From NCBI GenBank assembly GCA_029465975.1, contig CM055754.1, positions 2,330,616 to 2,394,615 on the forward strand: a stretch of 64,000 bases of DNA. Direction: 5' to 3'. The first letter of the stretch is position 1, and each line of letters starts with the position of its first letter. The stretch comes from Dallia pectoralis (taxonomy: Eukaryota; Chordata; Actinopteri; Esociformes; Umbridae). Shown here one piece after another: positions 12,725 through 22,813 of this stretch. A program made the position numbers and the translations under genes. The notes below the pieces were generated by a model. The model was not told the origin of the DNA. It did no database searches and saw only the letters and a program-made list of their open reading frames with translations.

Positions 12725-12978
12725 TCTGAAAACAAATGGCCTTAAGACAACTTTATCCGAATGTAAATGTTGCAATCAAATGTTCTTAACACTGCCTGTC
12801 TCTAATTGTGAGGATGAGAGGTCTTAAACGAGTAAACAATGTTTCAAGAACCACAATGTCACAGAGAAGACTTACTGCACTTTCTTTGCTGGCCATAGAA
12901 CATGAAGTTGTTGAAATGTATTTTGATGATGTTGTGCACCAGTTTGCATATTTGAAGTCTAGAAGCAAGGCCACTTAG
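12725..12978 (+). pseudogene. hAT transposase C-terminal dimerisation-domain remnant
   Basis: Across three frames the strand reads ALRQLYPNVNVAIK, then MFLTLPVSNCEDERS, then FKRVNN-type sequence. The last frame gives TTMSQRRLTALSLLAIEHE, followed by VVEMYFDDVVHQFAYLKS and a stop at 12976-12978. The LPVS-ERSF-K and TMSQ-RL--L-L-IEHE pattern is the conserved C-terminal block of hAT transposases. Frame changes lie near 12780 and 12823. The upstream catalytic core was not found. Confidence 0.82.
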
Positions 12979-13310
12979 TAATCTGCTATAATTAATTACT
13001 TTAAAACAATGAATCTTTGATAGAATTAAATGTTTTGAGTTAACACAATTTAAGTCAAGGAGTCCAGTGTGTAAGGGTCACCTGTTAAGCAAAGGAAAAT
13101 ATATAAAAGTTAATAGACGTGTATAAGCCTAATTTGAAAATGTTGTGTAGACTATGAGTTTTTCCTCTATAATGTTGTTGTTACCCTTTAAAGCAAAGAT
13201 AGGCCAATTAGGCCTAATAATAAAATATTTGTGTGTTTATGAGTTCAGTTTTAAAGAGGCCAGTTCTAAGGCCAAATTGTTAAAACAAAATTGTACTGTA
13301 ATATTCTTTA

Positions 13311-13620
13311 AGTTTAGGGACATGCTCTTGATGATAGGGACTTTATGAATATATAGTAGTAGGGCATTAACGTGATCTTAAGTTTAGGGACATGCTCTTG
13401 ATGGTAGGGTCTTTATGAATATATAGTAGTAGGGCATTAACGTGATCGTAAGTTTAGGGACATGCTCTTGATGATAGGGTCTTTATGAATATATAGTAGT
13501 AGGGCATTAACGTGATCGTAAGTTTAGGGACATGCTCTTGATGATAGGGTCTTTATGAATATATAGTAGTAGGGCATTAACGTGATCGTAAGTTTAGGGA
13601 CATGCTCTTGATGTTTGGGA
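13311..13620. repeat. 70-bp tandem array inside the hAT element, 4.4 copies
   Basis: AGTTTAGGGACATGCTCTTG starts at 13311, 13381, 13451, 13521 and 13591, exactly 70 bases apart. The copies are nearly identical, while the surrounding transposon is heavily decayed, so the array is younger than the insertion. Confidence 0.97.
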
Positions 13621-13712
13621 CTTTGTGATTTTTGCTTTGGGGGCGGGGTGGGGGGCCCTTGAGTCTTGTTGCCCTGGGCATAAAAAATTGTTAATCCGGC
13701 TGTGCTTTTTGG

Positions 13713-14874
13713 CAGCTGGCACACGGCCTTACAGAGAACATGTGATATTTTGATCAATGTCAACTTGCGTTTCTCTTAATGTCAGTTAGTAATATTAGAG
13801 CCGTGTGAATTTGACGCCCCCGCATAAAGATGAAGTTTGAGGTTTCTTGTGAGCCTGGTGTTGGAATTTATTTCTCCCATGATGGGAAGCTGATCCTAGA
13901 GCTGTACCTAGAAGAAACTTTCCCGACATAGAAATCTTCTTTATTTGTTAACTTTTTTATTATTATTCAGCGTTTATCTAATGCGACTAAGAGAAGCAAT
14001 TTACTTTAACGATCTTATGAATTATTGAGTGAACGTGAGCTTGAAAACAGAAACACAAGTCCAGTACTGTGGCAATAGGGAAATTCTATACGCCACTTTG
14101 CACAGGCTTCACAATATTCTGCCTTGACATTAGATCTTTACATGTCCACAGGCCTCCAATAACCTGTGTATGTAACATACTCCCCTGTATGATTAAATAA
14201 GTAAGATATGACCATATGAAACCTGTCAAGGTGAAAGAAAAACATCCAATTTGATCTTCGGCTTGTTCGTTTCTATTTGACATTATATGAATGATTCCTC
14301 TTTACATAATGTACAGCCTGGTTCAAGTCCTCCCACAGCACTTTTGTTGGATTGACTTTTCTCTTTCAAAATTCTCAATTAAATTTTTTTGCAATAAATG
14401 GTTTCAAAGTAGATATTTGTGTGATTTATTAAATTGGGTTGTCTCGGTCCATCATTTTTTTATTTAGCTAAAATGTCCATCAACTCACATTCAAAATAAA
14501 AATTATACTGAAAAACGTAACCAGTTTATTATATCTCCCTTTGTTTGATAGCTTATTGTTGAAAAATATGTTACCGAAAATATTAGGAGCTCAAAATCAT
14601 CTCTACATTTAATAACTTTCTTCATAGTAAAAAAAAAATGTTTACTGCTGGTAGAAAAACATGTAACCCCAGAATAGTTGTGGGACTGTAACCGTATACA
14701 GTCAGAGCAGAAGACAGAAGTTGGTTTGGTGAAGTGGGCAGAGAGCCAATCTGATGAGGATTACCTAACAAGGAACAAGAGATTTGTTTGAAAAACTGGG
14801 CAAGGAACTGGACGGATAACCTGACTGACCGGAACCAAGCACCCTTTATCACCCTCTACATTCTCCTCCACACC
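13713..14874. other. non-genic stretch
   Basis: No exon, promoter or named repeat recognised on either strand. Confidence 0.45.
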
Positions 14875-15745
14875 TATACTACATCTATTTCATACTACAT
14901 CTATTTCATACTACATCTATTTCATACTACATCTATTTCATACTAGATCTATGTCATACTAGATCTATTTCATACTACATCTATTTCATACTACATCTAT
15001 GTCATACTACATCTATACTACATCTATACTACATCTATTTCATACTACATCTATTTCATACTACATCTATTTCATACTACATCTATTTCATACTACATCT
15101 ATTTCATACTACATCTATTTCATACTACATCTATACTACATCTATACTACATCTATTTCATACTACATCTATACTACATGTATTTCATACTACATGTATT
15201 TCATACTACATCTATTTCATACTACATCTATGTCATACTACATCTATACTACATGTATTTCATACTACATGTATTTCATACTACATCTATTTCATACTAC
15301 ATCTATTTCATACTACATCTATGTCATACTACATCTATACTACATGTATTTCATACTACATGTATTTCATACTACATCTATTTCATACTACATCTATTTC
15401 ATACTACATCTATGTCATACTACATCTATTTCATACTACATCTATTTCATACTACATCTATGTCATACTACATCTATACTACATCTATTTCATACTGCAT
15501 CTATACTACATCTATTTCATACTACATCTATTTCATACTACATCTATTTCATACTACATCTATTTCATACTACATCTATTTCATACTACATCTATGTCAT
15601 ACTACATCTATACTACATCTATTTCATACTACATCTATTTCATACTACATCTATTTCATACTACATCTATTTCATACTACATCTATACTACATCTATTTC
15701 ATACTACATCTATTTCATACTACATCTATTTCATTCTACATCTAT
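14875..15745. repeat. mixed 16-bp / 11-bp minisatellite
   Basis: The main unit is CATCTATTTCATACTA (16 bp). Shortened 11-bp units CATCTATACTA and point variants (CATGTA, CTATGTC) are interspersed. Higher-order blocks repeat, for example around 15170-15350. Open frames across it are repeat artefacts. Confidence 0.97.
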
Positions 15746-15835
15746 TTTCCTTTACTCTTTCCTCCATCTCCATTACACCCTCTCTCCTTTACTCCTTCCT
15801 CCTTCTACATCCTCTCTCCCTCACTCCTACGCTCT

Positions 15836-16245
15836 TGTCACGATTGGTGTGGTGGCGTTGCTACACTTCCATTTCGGTGATCCACTTCCGTGTTTTTGTT
15901 CTCACTAGCTGTGATTACTTCCTCTTTCACGTGGTCACAGCTGTTAGTAATCTGTCACTTTATCTGGGATATAAGAGGGTCGCGAGCAGTGCACTCATTG
16001 CTTCGCATTGTTACATGTCACACGTTGTTTGTAGAGGTGAGTGTTATATGTATTAGAAGACGTGCTGTTATTGGAATGTTTCGTAAGTCGCTGTGTATGC
16101 GCAATATCATTTCTAGTTAACAGTTTAGTTCTTTTTCGCCGTTCACGGTTTGTTTTACTTTTGTCCTGTAATAAACCTGTGTTAAAACGGATACATTGGC
16201 TCTGCACCTGGCTTCATCCTGCACTACACCCTACGGCTCGTGACA
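15836..16245 (+). mobile_element. solo LTR of an LTR retrotransposon, 410 bp
   Basis: It begins TGTCACGATTGG and ends GGCTCGTGACA, so the ends form the perfect inverted pair TGTCACGA/TCGTGACA with TG...CA termini. The 5-bp target duplication GCTCT is present at 15831-15835 and 16246-16250. Inside are a TATA-like GATATAAGAGG near 15968 and a poly(A) signal AATAAA near 16171, in the right order for U3-R-U5. No gag-pol or second LTR is adjacent, hence a solo LTR from recombination. A 5-bp duplication suits a Ty3/Gypsy-type element, but the family is not determined. Confidence 0.9.
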
Positions 16246-16440
16246 GCTCTCTTTCTCCTTCTCGTCTGTTTCTCCTTCTGTTTCTTCATACTTCCCACTG
16301 AGAGAATGAGATCCTCCACGACTCCCTTTTCTCTTTGTCATCATTGGCAAACGACTAGAGAGTAAAATCACCTGCTGTCTGTTTAACAGTCTGGCATCCG
16401 ACTGAATGCCATGACCGAACCAGGAACTAAAACAGGATAT

Positions 16441-16690
16441 GAACAGTGTGCAAGCCAATCAGTTATTAGACCTACTGAATATCATGACATAACCAGGACC
16501 TAAAGCAGGACATGAACAGTGTGCAAGCCAATCAGTTATTAGACCTACTGAATATCATGACATAACCAGGACCTAAAGCAGGACATGAACAGTGTGCAAG
16601 CCAATCAGTTATTAGACCTACTGAATATCATGACAGAACCAGGACCTAAAGCAGGACATGAACAGTGTGAAAGCCAATCAGTTATTGGGG
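16441..16690. repeat. 73-bp tandem array, about 3.5 copies
   Basis: GAACAGTGTG starts at 16441, 16514, 16587 and 16660, each 73 bases apart. Copies differ by few substitutions (for example GACATAACC versus GACAGAACC). Confidence 0.96.
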
Positions 16691-18330
16691 AGTTTATTGT
16701 TGTGTCTTAGTGCTTTGTTCATTCCATAGTATTGATCCTGCAAATGACAGATGTATGGCTCCCTAAGACACACTTCACCGATCAGGATTATATTATCTCA
16801 TTATATAACGCTAGTTCAAATCAATAGCACAGTTTCTTGTCAGGATGTCACCTGGGGGCGTGTTCCTCTGTAAATACTGTGCCCTCCACAACGCTAAGAG
16901 CGTTCTTACACTACTTGACTTGCACCTTAATGAACAACACTTGCCAGATACATAGAGATCAGATGTGTACAAACATATATGACATAACGCACTAACCACA
17001 ACATATGACACAGGGATAAACGTATCAGTACAGCATGAGGCAACGTTGTGACAGGTTATGACATGATTTGTCATCTGTTATTATATGGTTATATGTGTGT
17101 ATGTATGTGCTGTACAATCTTATGATGCTGGTCTTCAATGAAAGTGATACTTTCACACAGCAAAACTAGAGCCGCCAATCGTTAACTAGCAACATGTTCT
17201 GGTAAAACCTAACACATGTATACGACGCAGTTGTCGCTAATCTACAAGCCAGAAGGGACCTTTTAATTGCTCACGCTTGTTGGTGTCTAAACAATTATTT
17301 TACCCAGGGCATGAAGAACTAATGCTGGCACTGAATACAGTACCGTTTCACCTGAGCCACTCCAGAAACAAGCACATATTGTTGTAATGGAAAGTGAGAT
17401 CTGAGTGGGCGGAGAGATTCATTACAGATTTTTTATTATGTGGGCACTTTCAACTCCATAACATAGCGGCCCTTGGCTCTGATACAGGAAGGCAATAATG
17501 GAAAATAATGAACTCAGGTATTCTTGAGTGCTAAGCTTAATGTAGCCTTACGCCGGATTCACTCTGTCATCAAGTCTTATCCCGGCCCGTATCTTCCAGG
17601 AAAACCGAGGTCATGTCCTCTGTCAGATAATGTGTGAGTTTGTGGAAAACGGCTGTATGGGCGAAGTGTGTAGTAGGTGTGAAACATCAGTAGATGTGTG
17701 TGTTCAGCAATTTAAAAAGATTATTTTTGGCATTATAAATAAACAAAGATTATTGTTGGCATTATTTATAGAGGAAATATTAGCTACAAAGATATGCATG
17801 CTCCTCGTGATACATGTCTATGAGGAGACATAAATTGACAGGCAGTTTGCAAATGGGGTATTGTCTTTTTTATGATTTTCCAATATCTAAATCTCAAAAT
17901 ACCTCTTGTAATGTATCTAATAATGTATATAATATATTTGTCCGTTGTGTCGAAATGGTTTTGTGCATTAATTCATGTGAGCAAAGTCCAAAAGCAGCTT
18001 TTCTGATTTTAAATGTAAAAACATGAAGAAAATGTTTTTATCATAAAGACTAGATAATATTCCGTCACATTCGTTCAAATTGATAACAACACTCGGTTTT
18101 TGCTCGTTTGGGGAAGAGGGGAGTCCTGACCTGGGTCACTGGGTCTATCTATCATAAAGTTCAATAGACACTGAAAGATCCTAGAAGTGAAGTTAAAACC
18201 CTTCATCTCGATGTAGGTCATGGGATATATTAAAAGTCTTAATGGTTCAAATTAAAACCGGGGCTCTGGGTTGGCCAAGCGTGGCTTATAAAGGCCCAGC
18301 TCTATGTCCCATGTATAAACCCACTGCAAC
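16691..18330. other. non-genic stretch
   Basis: Nothing recognised beyond short AT-rich tracts. No conserved open frame or splice-paired exon. Confidence 0.45.
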
Positions 18331-18332
18331 CT

Positions 18333-18495
18333 AACATAGCCTCGGTCACATGACACATACTGTATAGCCGAACCTTACATAGCCTCGGTCACATGACACA
18401 TACTGTATAGCCGAACCTTACATAGCCTCGGTCACATGACACATACTGTATAGCCGAACCTTACATAGCCGCGGTCACATGACACATACTGTATA
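18333..18495. repeat. 43-bp tandem array, about 4 copies
   Basis: ACATAGCCTCGGTCACATGA followed by CACATACTGTATAGCCGAAC repeats at 43-bp spacing. The last copy carries GCGGTC and then decays. Confidence 0.95.
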
Positions 18496-18499
18496 CCCT

Positions 18500-19569
18500 G
18501 TATGCTGTATGTATAGCCTTGAACACTCACACTAACACAGTATTGATTGCTCATGTAAGGCTATGGATGCATTTATCTTTAGTCATCCTATGCCAATATA
18601 GGACACGTTGATATCTTTAAGTGAAAATCAAGCAAAATGTCAAAATACTCAAATTACCGGGTTTCCCATTAGTTGAAACTGTCTATTTAGGTGAAAACAA
18701 TTGTTATAACACTATAGATACATTACTAATAAAATAATAATAAATAATAATACATCTCGCACCCGATTATTAATGATGGCCCATATTTTACAAGAATATA
18801 TTCAATTTAAATAGTTCATATAGTCCATATATCAACTACACATACCTGCCTATTGTCTTATTGTAGGAGATTACAAACAAGCATCCTGTTAATCAAAGTA
18901 GGCCGGTAGTCCGGCACATTTTCTAGTCCGGTTGAGCACAAATTAAATGGAATAAACACGTTACTTCCATCTTACCGTGCTATTGTATTAGTATTATAGT
19001 CCCGTTACCGGCCGGTCCATGTCCCGCACTGGTCCCGGTCTCTCCGTGGTACCCAGGCTATAGCCGCAGCTCCAGCACAGGCTCAAAGACAGCACAGGGT
19101 TCAACCACACTGCTCCTGCATCTTTCATTAACTCTTTCTGCACCATGAAGGTGTTTTCATGAACCAGACCGTTGCAACCGCAGACTCATCACAAGGAGGG
19201 CTCCTCATTACTGCCACCTACTGGACCATCTCTCCAATACACATTCTAAAACAGTATGCATTGCAGCATTTTGCCTAAACTGTACCTTCTTCCTCACCCT
19301 CATTCACTTAACCAGCCCAGTTAGTTATAACAAACGTCTGTATTCGTTTCCCTAAGCATCTATATTGGTTCTCCTATTCTGTATCCTTAATAATCCACAT
19401 ATACAATGCTGAAACACCTACCCTCAGATATCACATATTACAGTTCACCAAAACTGACGGCTGATGTCCCAGTAAGACACCATACAGAGATGCCTAAGAC
19501 ACAAAACTCCACTAGGTGGCAGTTGTGAGGTGTCTGAGAGGTGCCAGTAGATTTGTTTAAACTTTAGGG
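18500..19569. other. non-genic stretch with a GC-richer patch
   Basis: Around 18895-19110 the sequence is richer in CCGG and could belong to an upstream untranslated exon or promoter of a minus-strand gene such as TMEM229B. There is no direct evidence for that. Confidence 0.3.
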
Positions 19570-19949
19570 CAGGGGTGTCATTTTCACCCCAGGCCTCATC
19601 TGCACTATGGTGGTGGCCCTCAAAGAGCCGGTTGTAACCGTAAGACTAAACATATGTAATTACTCCTCAAAAATAAATATTGTACATGCATTTACAAAAA
19701 TGTTTAAATATGTGTAAGCACATTGCTCTGTGTTATTACAACGTAAATCCCTTTAATTTAGCAGGTTTATAAACCCACATAACTCCATCCAACTTGTCAA
19801 ACACAATCGTCTTGCATTGTGGGAGACATAGTTTATGGTCGCTGAAATGCTATAAAGGAGCAAATAGTTATTTAAGTTTAACCATCGTGGGCCACATGAA
19901 ATAAGGCGGCGGGCCGGATATGGTCCTTGAGCCTCAAGTTTGACACATG
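19570..19949. mobile_element. hAT-like MITE, about 380 bp
   Basis: The left end is CAGGGGTGTCATTTTCACC. The right end, on the minus strand, is CATGTGTCAAACTTGAGGC, and GGCCGGATATGG occurs just inside. This resembles Charlie-type hAT MITEs (GGGGTGTCAAACT, GGCCGGAT). Flanks CTTTAGGG and GTTAAGGG agree at 6 of 8 positions, a decayed target duplication. Non-coding. Confidence 0.7.
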
Positions 19950-21323
19950 GTTAAGGGTTTCATGAGCTGGGTAAATGTATGAGAGTATCTGATGTCAAAA
20001 GGCAGAAGTAGCACACTAATAATTATCACCTTATCCGAGAATGACAAGTACAGCAACTCATTTAATTGCAGACATTTCTTAGAGCAACTATACACCAATC
20101 TGCACAGCTGTCAACACCCTCTATATGGCAGGATTTGGAAACTGCAGGCATGATTTAGCAACATGCTACACCTGCACAATTATACTTATCTTGTAATATC
20201 TAACACCATACCGATAGCAAAGTCGCACATAGCTGCAAGTAACATGACCAGGTGGAAAATACATCTGTGGAATTATAGAGTTGCCGTTTCCAATAGAAGT
20301 AGAAGCCCATTTCATGAACACAATATCCAGCTCTGTCCCTAAAACCTGTTCACCGACTGAACCTGGGTGACCTCTAAAGACTTTTAGAGGGAGGGGTCAG
20401 GGTGAAACGGATTTGACCTCCCTCCAAGGCTGGGTTTATAGCCATCGTAACGACACAAATCCAATGTTCTTTCTACATCTGATACCCATTTGATTGATTG
20501 ATATACAAGACCTGGTTGGATGTTCTACCCTGCAGGGGGATAAGAAAAGCCATGATAAATGGTTCAAATATGTTCATCAAAATACCTTTTTAAAAGTTCA
20601 CCATGGGAGGCTATAGCTGGTGTAGATACACTTAGAGAAAAAAAGTAATCGCACACATGGCAAAATAAAAACAATTATCTTTTTAATTACATAATCGAAG
20701 CATAGATGCATTACTTGTGAAAAAAGTAGAAAAAACAGCATGTTTCAGTCTTTCTCAATAAGTTAAACCTCTCTGGGCCAAATGGGTTCTGGCCTGCTCA
20801 CAAAACAGAATCAAAATCCTCAAGAAGCTTTCAAAATAAATGAAACAGAAAGAACAAACGAGTTAGAGACGCGTATCATCGGAAACTAAACGTTCATCTC
20901 CTTGAAGCATATTCAGAAACATGTTAAAAAAAAAGAAGACGCAAGTGGCTTATATTACAATAGACAGTCCTTTCACCCTTCTCAAAATAGTTGTTTTTTC
21001 TCTCCACGCAACAACACAAGCAGTATTCATGAAACTAGGTTTCATTGTTTCTGTTGAATTAACAAACTGATAAGCTTCCGGTTATAGTTGGTAAAAAATG
21101 AAAGAAATTAAAAGTAAACAAAATAACAATAATTACATTAAAGACAAGTCATAACAAGAAAGGTTAAGTAATAAACATAGTCCTGTACAAGCAGGCAGAC
21201 TTTTGCCTTAGTTCCATTCCTTCCATACTCAAAGATGATTGGTTGGTTGGTCTTTGACAATGTTGCTGCCTCATGCTGATTGGGTGGGAAGATGGCCAGC
21301 CAATGACACTGCTGCTGCAGCAT
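19950..21323. other. possible MTA1 3' UTR and downstream DNA
   Basis: If the terminal exon proposed at 21324-21395 is real, this stretch holds the MTA1 3' UTR. I could not single out a poly(A) site. No other coding sequence seen. Confidence 0.3.
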
Positions 21324-21395
21324 TCAGACATCCTCCACACAATTCACTGCCAACTCCATCGCTGGATTTGCAGAAACTTCTCCCATTTTATCAAC
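21324..21395 (-). CDS. mta1: candidate mta1 terminal exon
   Basis: The acceptor AACCCAG is followed by a phase-0 frame VDKMGEVSANPAMELAVNCV, EDV and TGA at 21326-21324. The phase agrees with candidate exon 16. There is no homology evidence. Confidence 0.3.
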   Translation of the reverse strand, partial: VDKMGEVSANPAMELAVNCVEDV

Positions 21396-22571
21396 CTGGG
21401 TTACAAATCAGCAGACAAGAGTTTAGAATATCTTATACACTCCACTTAAGCATTTCTCTGCACAACACTGCATTAAATATAATAAATATATTTATATATA
21501 TATATACATACACTCTAAACTTCTAACACATCTAACTCATTAACGAGACCACTGTAGAATCCTGAATCTAAACAATAACGGGAGCTGTTGTCTCTTCCCT
21601 TACCCAGAACAAGATAGAAATATTATAAATTAGTACAGGATGGTTTCAATTTGGTCCTGAAACTGTCTAAAGCAAGTATAAAAACATTACAAGTCATGCC
21701 AACTGAAAACGGACCAGCAAGAAAGTCAATGAGGAATATCATTTGTAGAAAAATAGAATTTCAAACATCAACTCAAAACACTAACTACAAATGTTCACTA
21801 GTCATTTTGTTTGTGTTAATGTTAAAACTTTTGAACATTTAAATGTTGCCTTTAAATCAACAGACTTTGCTTTCGTTTGGTCAGTGAACACCTTCCCCCA
21901 CAAGACCATGGACTCTATCCTTCTTCATGGTGAAAGATAATGCCAGTGACTACGTGATTTATAGGGCTATCAGGTGACACGTTGTGCTTCCTGCTATTGA
22001 TGGCAAACGCTTCTTGCTTTCAACAGTGTCATATTGCACATCGGCAATGCAGTGGTCAATTGTGGCTCACACTACCAACACCCGGGTTGTGAGTTCGAAT
22101 CCCACTGACGCCACACAAATATATGGCTTTACGGTGGTGATTCTGTACTTTTCAGTCTGCACATGAGACTATATGAAAACAAATGCAGCCTGATCACCTA
22201 AAATAGTGAAAATCAATTAGGAACGATGAGGAAAACGATGGCATGGACAGTAAAGAGTATTTAAACAGGAAAGATATCGTATTAAACATAATCCATGTAC
22301 TTTGATTGTTAAGTCATGCCTTTCATTTGTTTACTTGTCAGGAAATGTCAGATGTGCTTAAAGTTATGAATAATAGATTTCTATGGTCTGTGTATTATGT
22401 ACCAAAACTGGCGAAGTATATTCACAAGTGTGCGGTAAGTACCACAGCTCACATCGTATGGCCCAGGTCATTACTAACACACACAGACACACACCTAACT
22501 GAAATTCGAACTAAACTTCAACAGACAGGATGTAAAGATACATTATTCTATATAAACAAATATATTCCAAA

Positions 22572-22604
<33 letters not shown>

Positions 22605-22775
22605 CCACGGTGCTGGTGAGGTCCATGTTGTGATCCGTCAGTCCAGTTCGTGTACCTCATCCAGCTGCTGCATTTGTCCAGAGGCAGTCCGACTGGGCTC
22701 AGCTGTCCTCTTGGCCATGATGTCCCACTGAGGGGCTTTGGGCTTTATCCCTACAGAATACACACACAGTGACAG

Positions 22776-22813
<38 letters not shown>

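Larger units (their letters stand above)
11952..13704 (+). mobile_element. degenerate hAT-superfamily DNA transposon, 1753 bp
   Basis: The left terminus is CAGGGCCGGATTAACCATTA. The right terminus, read on the minus strand, is CACAGCCGGATTAACAATT. Inverted inner blocks containing TGCCCAGGG follow both. The element is flanked by a perfect 8-bp duplication CTTTTTGG at 11944-11951 and 13705-13712. The 8-bp duplication and CAG-type termini are hAT hallmarks. The interior contains a transposase C-terminal remnant (12725-12978) and a 70-bp tandem array (13311-13620). The frame is too broken and short to be autonomous. Confidence 0.92.

Noticed and set aside
22084..22110. tRNA gene
   Set aside because: A good B box, but there is no cloverleaf with matching acceptor stem; SINE-derived is more likely.
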